Origin: Tanypteryx hageni
Lineage: Eukaryota > Arthropoda > Insecta > Odonata > Petaluridae
Direction of reading: 5' to 3'
NCBI GenBank assembly: GCA_028673005.1
Contig: CM054113.1
Location: 43,838,117 to 43,902,116 of the forward strand
DNA: 64,000 nt
The notes beneath the pieces were generated by a model, which worked only from the letters and a program-made list of their open reading frames with translations, did not search any database and was not told where the DNA came from. Position numbers and translations under genes: made by a program. Shown here in pieces: positions 11,827 through 22,326 of this stretch. How positions within the stretch are numbered: the first letter of the stretch is position 1; every line of letters starts with the position of its first letter.

Positions 11827-11950
11827 GGCTAAATCATTAGCGAGAAGTGAACATGAAGTTTTTCTAGAAATGGCTGAAATAATGCCATATACAAGTAAAC
11901 ATTCCATAACAGAAATCTTACGTAGACGAATGCAGTCCTTAGTACTATGA
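10688..11950 (+). pseudogene. Truncated reverse transcriptase ORF of RTE LINE
   Basis: The open frame covers about 380 residues of the LINE protein, equivalent to about residues 429-808 of the full protein when counted from the start of its open frame at 13003. It then runs about 40 residues into unrelated sequence and stops at 11950. The reverse transcriptase core is complete: DYRTISLLSHTSK, QFGFRKGRGTRDAIG, FVDWQKAFDRVNW, RGVRQGCCLSPALFN and the catalytic KYADDQ. Compared with the full copies I see three amino-acid changes (QTG to QAG, KATG to KAMG, LKAI to LKVI). The endonuclease and C-terminal region are absent, so it cannot retrotranspose by itself. Confidence 0.85.
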
Positions 11951-12042
11951 ATGTACGTTCAAACTTTGAAAAAAAATCTAGCGGGGTGACTGTTAACAGA
12001 AAGTAACGAATAAACGATTGGCAGGTGATAGAGGTTCTACTG

Positions 12043-12656
12043 TATATAGGGTGTAGGAAAAATAGCGCACTCTAACAATGGTTACGGGTAGAAAACCTGA
12101 AAACTAAGCAAAATGTTGAAGAACAAATTCTCTTGAATGAATAGGTACCGAGATATCATGGTAAGAAGGAAATGTCAACTGAGGCAAGCATGTATTCATG
12201 CTGTGAGAGGACCAAGGATCACAAGACTTCAGGTATGGCACTGAAAAGACAAAGATAGCTCAATCCAATGCCACGGACGATAGTGATCAACACTCAGCGT
12301 GCAATATGCAGGCCTACTGTCATACTGTGCAGTCGTTCCATAGCAGTACGCTGTCAGAACGAAAGGGGAAATAAAATGGACTACACGTTACACGAATACT
12401 ATGATATGTACTTGATCCTGGTTGCGTTTGGTAACCGGGCGTACGCTGCAACCAGGGCTTATGCGGAAAAGTATCCAGCACGCCGCCATCCACACAGAAA
12501 TGTGTTTTGCCGGCTGGACCAGCGAATGAAAGAGATCGGCAACAATCTCGGTATCTTTTTGTTCTAGAGCATTTGTTCCTCAAACATTTTGCTTAGTTTT
12601 GAGGTTTTTCACTCGTCCCCAGTGTTAGTTTTCGCAATTTTTCCCCACCCTATATA
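12043..12656 (+). mobile_element. Mariner/IS630-type TIR element with N-terminal transposase domain
   Basis: The ends are long inverted repeats. The left arm starts TATATAGGGTGTAGGAAAAA and the reverse complement of the right arm starts TATATAGGGTGGGGAAAAA. Similarity continues for about 90 bp, including AAAACTAAGCAAAATGTT and GAACAAATTCTC/GAACAAATGCTC. The TATA at both outer edges is consistent with insertion at a TA dinucleotide, which is the habit of mariner/Tc1 elements. At 614 bp it is an internally deleted, non-autonomous element. It keeps a short open frame for a DNA-binding domain (separate entry). Confidence 0.85.
12376..12567 (+). pseudogene. N-terminal helix-turn-helix domain (DUF4817-like) of a transposase
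   Basis: A 63-residue open frame contains YYDMYLILVAFGNRAYAA, then YAEKYPARRHPHRNVF and RLDQRMKE. This matches the pattern of the N-terminal DNA-binding domain known as DUF4817 in insect mariner/IS630-like transposases: a Y/G-rich start, then AA-x-x-x-Y-x-E-x-(Y/F)-P-x-R-R, then F-x-x-(I/L)-x-Q-R. It lies centrally between the two TIRs. The catalytic domain is missing and the frame stops soon after the domain. If expressed, the peptide could bind TIRs without cutting, but there is no evidence of expression. The domain name is from memory of the family. Confidence 0.65.
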
Positions 12657-12705
12657 ACTAATTTCCATTGATTTCTTACCAAGCGAAGCTGCAACGGACA
12701 TCTTA

Positions 12706-12706
<1 letters not shown>

Positions 12707-12773
<67 letters not shown>
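12707..12773. repeat. (TA)n microsatellite at the 5' edge of LINE copy 1
   Basis: An uninterrupted TA run of about 67 bp abuts the first base of the LINE. TA also follows the LINE 3' tail at 16043-16049, so the element appears to sit inside a TA microsatellite. Confidence 0.97.
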
Positions 12774-12777
<4 letters not shown>

Positions 12778-12843
12778 TGGTGGTGTAGTGGTTAGCGTGT
12801 CGGCTTTCTATTGCAAAGTTCGGGGGTTCAAACCCCTCGAATG
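12774..12843 (+). promoter_or_regulatory. tRNA-like head with Pol III A and B boxes (LINE copy 1)
   Basis: The A box TGGTGTAGTGG is at 12781-12791 and the B box GTTCAAACC at 12826-12834, both close to the eukaryotic tRNA consensus. Between them, GCTTT and AAAGT can form an anticodon-like 5-bp stem around a 7-base loop CTATTGC with U at the position before the anticodon-like triplet. GGGG/CCCC can form a T-arm. The 5' and 3' ends do not pair as an acceptor stem, so it is tRNA-derived rather than a tRNA gene. It is followed by an A-run, as a SINE head would be. Likely role (inference): internal Pol III promoter for the LINE. Confidence 0.75.
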
Positions 12844-13065
12844 GAGGTTTTATTAAAAAAAAAAACTATCATCAGTGCCTGGCAGTAGGCAGCAGTACTG
12901 TCAGTATGGTATAGAGCCGAAAACAAATGATGTTGGTTGGGTCTATATCCAATACAGCTGTAGGCGTGATCAGGACGATTTGAACGGCTACAGTACTGCG
13001 ATGTGGAAAGCAAGAGGGAAACTACCACATTACAATCCCTAGTAAAGATTATATGGTTGGACAAT

Positions 13066-15999
13066 ATGAGTTCTCTCGAGGTAAAACAATCCGGAGGTAA
13101 AATAGTCCCCCAATCGGATCTCCGGGCGGGGACTGCCTTGAGGAAAACATTTGTCGAAAGTAAATTACGAATAGGGACTTGGAACGTAAGAACTATGAGA
13201 AAGGCAGGAAAGCTAGAGAACTTGAAAGAAGAAATGAGAAGAAATAGAGTTGACATTATAGGGCTAAGCGAAACTAGATGGGAGGGAGAAGGACAGTTCG
13301 ACTCGGAAGAATTCACGGTAGTTTATTCTGGAGGAAATAGTGGGGAAAGGGGAGTAGCTCTGGTACTTAGGAAAGATATGATGAAAAGCGTGACAAAGAT
13401 AATAGCAACGAACGATAGACTGATGGCAATAAAGCTAAAAGCAGTCCCAGTGGACATGCTGATAATCCAGGTATATATGCCAACGTCAGCTCATGACGAT
13501 GAAGAAATAGATGAGATCTATGAGCAAATTAATGAAATTTACGAAGAAGACGGAAGAGGAAAGGTAAACTGCATAATAATGGGAGATTGGAACAGCATAG
13601 TCGGAGAAGGACAGGAAGAAAATGTTGTCGGGCAATACGGACTTGGGAAGAGAAATCGAGGAGGGGAGAAACTCGTAGAATTCTGCATCAATAATGACCT
13701 TGTAGTGACTAATACATGGTTCAAAAACCATAAACGAAGGTTATACACATGGAAAAGCCCAGGAGATAGAATGAGATGCCAAATAGATTACATCCTTGTA
13801 AAACAGAGATTTAGGAACAGCATAAAGAACGCCAAGGCATTGCAAGGAGCAGACATTGATTCAGATCACAGCCTTCTAATACTTGACGTGAGTACAAAGC
13901 TCAAACAAATAAGAAAAACGAGAAGAGAAAGACAGACCTGGGACCTAGAAAAACTGAAAGAAAGGCAGGATGTAGTCAGCATGAAGTTGGAAGATAACCT
14001 AAGAAAGTTGGAAAACAAACCGAAGACCGTCGATATAGAATGGGATGAAATTAAAACCAGTATCAAGGATACCATGGATAAAGAGATTGGAAAACAAGAG
14101 AAGAAAATCAGAAAACCATGGATCACGAAGGAAATGCTGGAGAAAATGGATGAGAGACGAAAATGGAAAAACGTTAACAGTGAAGAAGGTAGAGCCAACT
14201 ATAGGCGTATAAACAATGAGTTGAGAAGGGTAACAGATAAAGCTAGAGAAAATTGGCTGAAAGGAAAATGTGATGAAATAGAACAAATGGAGAAATTAGG
14301 ACGGTACGATATGATGTACGCTAGGGCACTGGAATTAGAAGATAAGAAGTCTAATGGAATTTGTGGTAAAGGAATTATGAATACGGATGGGAAGATAGTC
14401 TCAGAAACAAAGGATGTAGCACAGGTATGGGAAGAATACATTAAGGAATTATACAGCAAACAGACAGGAGCGGCAAAAATAGAACTGGAAAATGAGGAAA
14501 ACATTGAAGAAGACAACTTAGGACCAAGTATTATGGAGAGCGAAGTAGAAAAAGCGATAGTGGAACTTAAGAAGGGGAAAGCCACGGGCAGCGATGGAAT
14601 ACCGGCTGAGATACTTAAAGTCATAGGATCAGAAGGACTAAAAGCGATCACGAAATTAATTAATAAGATTTACGACACGGGAGAGTGGCCTCAGGATTTC
14701 CTAGAAGTAACAATGATCCCTCTAAAGAAGAAGCCAAAGGCAATGCAGTGTAAAGATTACAGAACTATAAGCCTTCTGTCACACACATCGAAGATCATCA
14801 CGAGGATTCTTAATAAAAGGCTGGAGAAAAAGGCAGAAGAAATAATAGGGGAAGATCAATTCGGTTTCAGAAAAGGACGAGGAACTAGAGATGCTATAGG
14901 AGTAGTTAGAATCATATCAGAAAGGGCAATAGAATACAGTCAAGATATCTGCGCATGTTTCGTAGACTGGCAGAAGGCCTTTGATAGAGTAAATTGGGTC
15001 AAGTTGATGAAGATATTAAAGGATATAGGTGTAGACTGGAAAGACAGGAGACTGATTAGGAATCTATATGAGAATCAAGTTGTAAAGGTCAGGTTTGAGA
15101 ATGTGGACACCTGCGGAATAAATATCGGTAGAGGAGTAAGACAAGGCTGCTGCCTATCGCCAGCCCTATTCAATATATATGGAGAAAGTCTAATGCAAGA
15201 AGCTTTAGAAGGCACAGGGGATTTCAAAATTGGAGGAAGGATTATAAGAACAGTGAAATACGCAGATGATCAAGTACTTCTAGCAAGAAAGGAAGAGGAG
15301 CTACAAAAAATGATAAATAGACTAGTGATAACAGGTAGAAAATACGGTATGGAAATAAATACAGAAAAATCCAAGGTCATTCGAATATCGGGTAAAGAAG
15401 AGAATCTGAACATAACTATTGGGGGAAAGCCATTAGAACAAGTTTCAGAATATAAATACCTTGGAAGTATCATAACACGAGAGGCAAAATGTACGGATGA
15501 GATCAAAACTAGAATAGGAAAAGCAAAAGCGGCTTTCAGGAGAAAGAAACAACTACTTACAGGGAATATAAGGGAAGATATCCGCAAGAAGTTGATAAAA
15601 TGCTACGTATGGAGTATAGCATTGTATGGGGCAGAAACATGGACGCTAAGGAAAAATGACATCAAATACTTGGAAAGCTTTGAAATGTGGACTTGGAGGA
15701 GAATGCTGAAGATAAAATGGACAGATAGGATGAAAAACGATGAAGTGCTACGAAGAATAGGAGAGAAGCGAATGATTATACAGACTATCAGAAAGAGGAA
15801 GGCTAACTGGGTTGGACATTACCTGAGGAGAGAGAGTATGATTAAAGACGTGTTAGAAGGAAAACTAGATGGGAAAAGGGAAAGAGGTAGGAAAAGGTTT
15901 CAGCTGATAGACGATTTGAAAGGGAAAGAGAGTTATCAAGATATAAAGAGGACAGCGGAAAATAGGAGTATATGGAGAACCAGGTTTAACCATGAATAA
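13066..15999 (+). CDS. RTE LINE polyprotein: AP endonuclease + reverse transcriptase (copy 1)
   Basis: The protein nicks target DNA and copies the element RNA at the nick (target-primed reverse transcription). The frame is open from 12970 after a TGA at 12967. The first in-frame ATG is 13066, giving 977 residues. From the N-terminus, the apurinic-type endonuclease motifs are GTWNVRTM, GLSETRW (catalytic Glu), IQVYMPTS, GDWN, RLYTW, QIDYIL and DSDHSLL (Asp-His pair), in about the first 270 residues. The reverse transcriptase follows in about the middle third, with YRTISLL, QFGFRKGRGT, FVDWQKAFD, GVRQGCCLSP and the catalytic YADD. The C-terminal part contains YGAETWTL, WTWRRML, NWVGHYLRR and RGRKRFQLIDD, common in RTE-like proteins. 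No stop, frameshift or missing catalytic residue is seen. The protein reads the same as in copy 2, which indicates recent transposition. Confidence 0.93.
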   Translation: MSSLEVKQSGGKIVPQSDLRAGTALRKTFVESKLRIGTWNVRTMRKAGKLENLKEEMRRNRVDIIGLSETRWEGEGQFDSEEFTVVYSGGNSGERGVALVLRKDMMKSVTKIIATNDRLMAIKLKAVPVDMLIIQVYMPTSAHDDEEIDEIYEQINEIYEEDGRGKVNCIIMGDWNSIVGEGQEENVVGQYGLGKRNRGGEKLVEFCINNDLVVTNTWFKNHKRRLYTWKSPGDRMRCQIDYILVKQRFRNSIKNAKALQGADIDSDHSLLILDVSTKLKQIRKTRRERQTWDLEKLKERQDVVSMKLEDNLRKLENKPKTVDIEWDEIKTSIKDTMDKEIGKQEKKIRKPWITKEMLEKMDERRKWKNVNSEEGRANYRRINNELRRVTDKARENWLKGKCDEIEQMEKLGRYDMMYARALELEDKKSNGICGKGIMNTDGKIVSETKDVAQVWEEYIKELYSKQTGAAKIELENEENIEEDNLGPSIMESEVEKAIVELKKGKATGSDGIPAEILKVIGSEGLKAITKLINKIYDTGEWPQDFLEVTMIPLKKKPKAMQCKDYRTISLLSHTSKIITRILNKRLEKKAEEIIGEDQFGFRKGRGTRDAIGVVRIISERAIEYSQDICACFVDWQKAFDRVNWVKLMKILKDIGVDWKDRRLIRNLYENQVVKVRFENVDTCGINIGRGVRQGCCLSPALFNIYGESLMQEALEGTGDFKIGGRIIRTVKYADDQVLLARKEEELQKMINRLVITGRKYGMEINTEKSKVIRISGKEENLNITIGGKPLEQVSEYKYLGSIITREAKCTDEIKTRIGKAKAAFRRKKQLLTGNIREDIRKKLIKCYVWSIALYGAETWTLRKNDIKYLESFEMWTWRRMLKIKWTDRMKNDEVLRRIGEKRMIIQTIRKRKANWVGHYLRRESMIKDVLEGKLDGKRERGRKRFQLIDDLKGKESYQDIKRTAENRSIWRTRFNHE

Positions 16000-16042
16000 T
16001 CACGGACCTGTCTACGGACAGACTACCTATGATGATGATGAT
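16000..16042 (+). promoter_or_regulatory. LINE 3' UTR hairpin with UACG tetraloop and (GAT)n tail
   Basis: Only 43 bp separate the stop codon from the end. CTGTC (16008-16012) pairs with GACAG (16017-16021) around TACG. A C(UACG)G loop belongs to the very stable UNCG class. The tail is CTATGATGATGATGAT. In several LINE families the 3' hairpin is the recognition site for the reverse transcriptase, and that role here is inferred. The older copy ending at 50230 keeps the TACG loop with a weakened stem. Confidence 0.6.
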
Positions 16043-17719
16043 ATATATAGTATGAGTGTAAAAAATAAAATGCTACGCCGAAACCATCTCGTGTATCATC
16101 TCTTTCAGACAAAACAAGAAGTCCAAACCAAGTCTAATGCAGTCTGGTTTCCCAAAGTCGACGTCCCGAATTGATTACTTGTATTGACAGAAAATGTTTC
16201 AGTATGTGTTAGTCATTCCAAGGAATTCTCATACCATAAATATCATTTGTAAGTCATAGTTTATAAATGATAGAGAAAAATTGGAAAACAAATTAATAGA
16301 GTATTATCGGGTTTAAAATACTTTTAAAAATGTCAAAATCTATTGCTGACATATTTTACATGTATTTTTAAATAAAGGAATTTAATAAATGTTATTGTTT
16401 ATAAACTAATTAATACACTAATTTGTTTACTCGTCTATGCTCTAGCCGAGATTGGTAAGAATCGCCTCCATGGCAAAAATCCGATAAAATGCGATTTAAA
16501 TCGCAAAAAACGCTAAGTTTTAGTAGAAATTCAAGAAAATATGATAAATTATCAAAATTCAGCGATAAGAATTAGAATTTACATTCTTTTCCCCTTAGAA
16601 CAGTACAAGCCTCTCTCCGATATCACAGATTTAAGTTATTTAATGTATTAAAGAAAATATCTCTGCACGATGAATTTGAGATTTCCTATGTAAAACAAAT
16701 GGAGAAAAACGTTTCTAGAATCTATCCCGAGACTTCAATCTTCGCCAAATAAAATATAGCCCATACCAAGTTTCATGAAAATCGGTCCATTGGTGCAAAA
16801 GTTGTTAGTAGGGGAAACACACACATACACAGAGAGAGAACCGTTTCATAAGTAGGAGACACATACATACACACGCACACATGGCCATTTCATAAGGCTA
16901 TGTTTCCCTTGGAAACCAGCCTAACAAAAAGGAATTGGCAGTTAGTGTAGGGGTTTGTGTTGCGTCCGTTAAATTTATAACACACGGTTTAAAACAGTCG
17001 TTCATTACGATAAATTTCTTCCGCCGGATCTCACGAGTCGGACAATAGATTCCCCTGGCACCACGCGTCACGTGCAAAGAATCTCCGTTAACGGCAAAAA
17101 GTGCTTTGCTTTGGAATAACGGGATGAGCAATTCCAATCGATCCTATGAATGGAATTTCACCCCCTGACTGTCATATGCGGAAATTTCAAATACAAATTC
17201 AAAAGTCCTTTATTCCGTTAAAATTTCCAGTTGCAAAAAGCATTTCATATTTGAATACAATTTATTAGCCAATGTCTATTATTTTGCTTTTCTTAGCATT
17301 TTACCATTTGCCTATGTTTACAATGTTCTTAAATTATTCAATGAGGGAAAAGAAAATAAGGTTAAAAACCATCTACTCTTGATTTAAATACTAAATACTA
17401 GAAAGAAACTACTATTTACATAGTTACAAAATTGGAAATAAATTTTTGTAAATGTACTGCACTTTTGTTTCACATAGTCTTATTACTCACTGTTAATCTT
17501 GTCTTTTTGGTTCACAACACATGTCTTTGTATTTCGGTACATTTCACTTCACTTTTAGCCCACTTAGTCCAGTCACAATTCTTTTATGACACTGATCTCG
17601 GGGGCATTCTTGTTTTCTTTCCTTTTGCTCCAGAGATATTTTTGGTAAGTGAAAGGTTGTTTTATATTTGTATGAATATGGTAATAATTTTAAGTCATTT
17701 GGGGGTAGGTATTTAAAAT
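16043..17719. other. AT-rich intergenic stretch with one dispersed-repeat-like segment
   Basis: No gene was seen. The segment from 16740 to 16905 (around ACCAAGTTTCATGAAAATCG, then short CA-rich runs such as ACACACACATACAC) resembles sequence often scattered in arthropod genomes. I could not link it to a specific family. The remainder is AT-rich and featureless. Confidence 0.4.
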
Positions 17720-18945
17720 ATATATTGTTTGTTTTGTTCTATTCAAGTAGTATGAAAAATATTCGTGTAAGTTTAAAAATAAATGTTTGTATCGTTTCAA
17801 TTTTGGTATGGTGTCTAATTTCATCATTGGTGGCTAAGGGCATGTCCGTTATGTAACGTTAAAATTTGTTTTGTATTATTTGTAATTTCATCAAATTCGT
17901 GTATGACGTATTGCTCCATATTGGTGCTGCATTTGTTAAAGTTGGTCTAATAATTTATTTTCAATATTAAAATTTTGTACTTTAGTTGAAATTTACTGTT
18001 TGAATTGGTTAATGAATTTAGTTGTTGTAACAAATAGCTGGTTTTCTGTACTGCTTTGTTTATATGTGACGTCCAGTTAATGTTAGTGTCTATCATCACT
18101 CCCAGGTATTTGACTGATTTTTGCCATGGTATTTTTGTCCCATTCCATACTATGTTGCTTTACTGCATTTTAGTTTTCATTTTAAGCTTATGAGTGACAA
18201 TAATGGCTTGTCTTGGCTATGTTAATTTTAAATTTCCATTTTTCTGCATAAATACTTAAGTTGTTAAGCGGTTTTTCCAAATTGGTAATAATAGGTTGTA
18301 GCTGCCAGGAGGATGTATAAATGGCTGTATCGTCAGCAAAGACGACCAAATGAGTGTTTTCGGTATTTGGCAAATTATTAATAAACAAATTAAATAATGT
18401 AGGCTATAATGGATCCTTGGGGTACACCTGCTAAAATAAATTTGGGTTTAGATAAAGTTGCATTAATTTTAGTTTGAAAGGTTCTATTATGTTGAATTAA
18501 GTGTATTAAGTTAGGTGGAAAATTTAATTGTATTAGTTTGTAAATAAGACAATTTGTCCAAACCCTTAGAAGGCTTTTTCAATATCAATAAGTACAGTGC
18601 CTGTATTTTTATTTTTGTTTTTATTAATTGCACAGTATTCAGTAAGTCTGTAAATTTGTTGCACTGTGGAATGTACATATCTAAAGCCAAACTGTTCATG
18701 TCTAAGTATTTCATTTATTTGAATATGTCTTTCTGGTCGGTCTTTAATTGTTAACTCAACTAGTTTGCTTAGTGTACAAAGTAAACTTATAGGCCTATAG
18801 TTTTGGGGGAATACTTTTTCTTTACCTCGTTTGTGAAACGACAATATATATGCATTTTCCAGCATGTTTGAAAATACATAATCTTATGTATTGCGTTAAC
18901 TAGGGTAGTTATATATTGTATTATTTTCTTGGGTTAGTATTTAAT
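17720..18945 (-). pseudogene. Jockey-type LINE reverse transcriptase, decayed and 5'-truncated
   Basis: Read on the minus strand, fragments in several frames follow the order of a Jockey-clade reverse transcriptase. NYRPISLLCTLSKLVE is near 18755-18799. EQFGFR followed by HSTVQQ, and DIEKAF, come next. The catalytic VVFADDTAIY is near 18330-18345. VKYLGVMIDTNINWTSHI follows, then PTLTNAAPIWSN and LQIIQNKFLRYITD, and TIQTFIFKLT at the low-coordinate end. Endonuclease and gag-like ORF1 are absent. Several frameshifts and stops break the frame. It is unrelated to the RTE LINE and much older. The exact 3' end is not clear and may lie nearer 17440. Confidence 0.8.
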
Positions 18946-21900
18946 TTGAATGCGGAAATACCCTCCTTTTTTATATATGTATACAAAAGCGTCGATTAAT
19001 TCCGTGAAAGCATCACACCTCCTCGGAAGGTAACGCTACAGTTTTTCTTTTCTTTTTTGGGGCGGAGTCTCCATAATGGCACAACCCAACAGATCCTGCT
19101 AATAACGAGACCAAAATCTCTGTTCACGAAAGTGAAAGAAGGAAGTGGATAAGGATTTTTAAAGAAGTAACCCATATCTCACAACGTCATTTATCGGTGC
19201 ATTATCGTATTTTTCTCCTCGCGGAAGAGATAGAAGGGTTTATTTTTTTACTTATGGGGTAGTGGGAGGGATGGGAAAGATTTGACCCAAGACCCGAGAA
19301 AGGTGAATACACGGTCAAATGCGGCGGTCGGAGGGGATTGGACATGTGGAAAGGGATGGATTTTATTTTTTTGGAACTTATGGCAATAAAAAGAGCCAAA
19401 GTTATTGGTATGTGCGTGTGGAAGAAAGAGAAAAGGGGGAGGGGGATGGTTGTCGACGCTGCAGACTGGACCTTGGCCCCCCTTCCGAAGGCAGAGGAAT
19501 TCAGAGTCATCCCTCATCTCGGCATTTTTTTAAAGTTCCCTCTCGGAATTCCCATCCCAACCCCCGATCCTCGGACCGCCGCTTCTCACTCTCCACCAGT
19601 TTCTCGTCTTTCTCCCTTCCTATATCGTTCTCTCAATCTGTCTCCCTTTCTACATCTCTCCAATCACCAGGTTCTCTATCTATCTACCTCTTTCTCTCCC
19701 CCCCTCTCTCTCTACATCTATGTACGTCTCTCTCCCTCTACATCTTATCTCCACCTCTCTTCTCCTTCTCCCTTCTCTTCCCAGCCTCCCCATTGACAAC
19801 CGCTCGCCCCAACGAACTTCACTTTCTCGTCGAGCTCTTGTATGGATTATTTTCAGCCTCTACCAAACGAAAAGGCGCTACTAGGAAGGCGCCAACTAAG
19901 AGGCAATGAACTCAGATCGAACACTTCGAGAGCACGTGAGAAACATTCCTAAATTGGCACATCGCATACAAATTTCTAGTTTATTTAGAATGATCTGTTT
20001 ATTTGTCATATGGGCGGCCGTGAAGCGTGTAGGATGCTGGAAGAGAACATCATTATATAGTAGCTCTCTGCATTACATTATTTATGCGACAATACAAGAA
20101 GTAAAATTTAATTTGTTATGAATGGAATGCAACACAAAGATCTCCTAAAACACCTCCCGCAAATGAATAAAGAGAAATGTTATATAAATATAGAGAGATA
20201 TAATGTAAAATGAATATGTAAATAACTATAAAATGCTTGCTGAATTTTTATCGCAAATATAAGAACAGCATTCAAGTCTGTACCAAGCATTAACCAATTA
20301 TTTATTGAATAGTACCTAATTAAAATAACCTTGAACACATAAATGCCATATACTGGTGGATGACGTTTGTTTTTATTTTCTCGACATCTTTAGAATATGC
20401 GCTTGTTTTACAATAAAGATTTACTAAAATGTATGATTTTGTCGAAATTCCAGAATACCAAAATTTTTAACTTGTCTTAGGTATCGCCAATAGCCATAAC
20501 AAAGTCATAAAAAACAGATGCGTATTTCAGCTGCAATTCAAGTGACGATTCACCGACAATAGATTCATAAAATGAATGAATATGATTTTGTGAGTCGCCG
20601 TTAATGTTTGGATTCATAATTTCAATCCTATTTATCCATACGCTATTATTCGAAGCTATTATTCATGAAAGTGTTTTTTTTTAATCGAAATGATACATAC
20701 GCATTCAAATAAGTGACAAAAACGAGCAAAAATGCCATCAACTGTTAAAAAGAAGAATAATCGCCAATTTGAGATCAGGAAACCGAATTCGCCGAAGCAA
20801 TCTCCTCGTCTGTACGAAAATGTGCCTCCAGAATCCATCTCTCCATTTCGCATGAAATTTATTCAAATAATTCTCCCTCAAAGCAAATTCCGTGATCCCT
20901 GTTCTAATCCCACCCTTCTACTACTCCCCCATGCCCCTCTTCCTCTTCCACGCATCCAGTCAAAAGAGGAGTTTTTGACCTCCCTTTGACCCCTGCCAAT
21001 GCCCTCTCATTCTCTCGCCTCCTCCTCTCTCCCTCGGAATGAGTTGTGCGAAGCAGATCTCCGTAGTGGAGGAGTGAGAGAGAGGAGTGAGAAAGTTCGA
21101 AAAAGGGATTGCATGGAAGAGGGAGAGAGAGCGAAAAAAAAGAAAACGGAGACGAAAAAAGGAAGCAGCGTCATGAACCAGGACTGATGGCTGTTGCGGA
21201 TGGAACCTGTTCTAACGTTGGTAGTTGTATGTGTGTCCGGACGCCATTAAGTTAGATGCGTTTATCGCTTCAGTTTTCTTCCTCCCGGCGTGAATCTGAG
21301 CGCAGCAAGCGAGCCGGGGCTACCACGGTAGCGTGTGAAAGAGAGAGGGAGTCGTTAAGGGAGTGTGGAAGAATCGAGAAGGGGAGAGAGGCAAAGGATG
21401 AAATGTGGAGGTAGATTCGAAGAAGGGAGGTGGCAGAAGCTGTTATTGGCACCCTTAAATAACGGACACCCTCGATGGCGGAGAATCTCGGAGGAATGGG
21501 GACGCGAGGGAGGAGGAAGAGGGTTGTATTGGTAGCGATCCATATTCGAGCATCTAATGAGGGGTTTTCCAATAGGTAAGAGGTGGGATAACCATCAAGT
21601 CCTCCTCCTTAATGGTCCAATCGTCCGGGCAAAAGGGGAAGGAATATGAGGAGTGTGCTCTAATCCCCCTCACACGCGCTCTCCATTTTTCGTTTCTGTA
21701 GGTGTTTCCATTGCGTGCGTGCAGCTCCCTTCTCTTGACCGTCGTTGTTGGTATTGCCATTCAATTTTTTTATCCGCTCGTGGAAAACGCCCGAATAAAT
21801 TTCGTCCACCTGTCACATGATATACATTCTGCCCCTCTTTCAATTTCTCCATCTCCTTATTTATCCCAAAGGCACGAGTGGATCGTATAAAATATATCGA

Positions 21901-22326
21901 TTTGCTCGCGTGAGCTGCTATCGCTATGGCACATCATCTTCTTCGGACAAATTCCAAACTTTAAGAGTTCAAGTCGCTTACTACACAGTTTTTTTACCTG
22001 AAGTATATTCGCGAACATATGCTCCTAATGTTTTCCACTTTGAATCTTCGTAGTGTGTGCCATGCCTGTAAATAAGACAAATGTTAAAAAGCGGACGTTG
22101 GATGGATGCGCTTTTTTGTCGCCACTGGCAAAGTGCCCTTTCCCAATTAACTGCATAGTAAATGCGTGCATCAATTTATTAATTTTCTCGAATTTTAGCC
22201 TACTTTCCAGAATAGAAATAGGCTTATAGTTTTGTCGCTGTGGTTGATTGTCTGTCTGTCCGTCCCCCTATTAACTTTTGAACCAGTTGAAGAATATCGT
22301 ACACGTTATCCGAACCGTATTCTTCA
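18946..22326. other. Intergenic stretch with a CT-rich tract and a dispersed motif
   Basis: The stretch from 19590 to 19795 is CT-rich low-complexity DNA whose long open frames are Ser/Leu/Pro-only. Near 20470-20505 lies CTTAGGTATCGCCAATAGCC with flanks resembling the centre of the small inverted-repeat element at 51571-51655, so this may be a decayed relative. A purine-rich tract covers about 21065-21160. No gene was recognised. Confidence 0.4.

Larger units (their letters stand above)
12774..16042 (+). mobile_element. Full-length RTE-clade LINE, copy 1
   Basis: The 3269-bp element is made of, in order: a tRNA-like head (12774-12843), an oligo(A) stretch of 11 (about 12855-12865), a short 5' leader with a small TGCCT/AGGCA hairpin, one long ORF for endonuclease plus reverse transcriptase, a very short 3' UTR with a UACG-loop hairpin, and a (GAT)4 tail. 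A single ORF of about 1000 codons, short UTRs and a trinucleotide tail fit the RTE clade (BovB relatives). Copy 2 at 28295-31563 has the same length and the positions map one-to-one. The ORF is intact, so it is a candidate autonomous element. Confidence 0.93.

Noticed and set aside
12774..12843. A functional tRNA gene
   Set aside because: The acceptor ends do not pair, it is fused to the LINE leader, and an identical copy stands at the other LINE. It is tRNA-derived, not a tRNA gene.
13003..13065. GTG at 13003 as the LINE start codon
   Set aside because: In an animal nuclear genome an ATG is expected. The first in-frame ATG is 13066, and the upstream part is simply open back to a stop at 12967.
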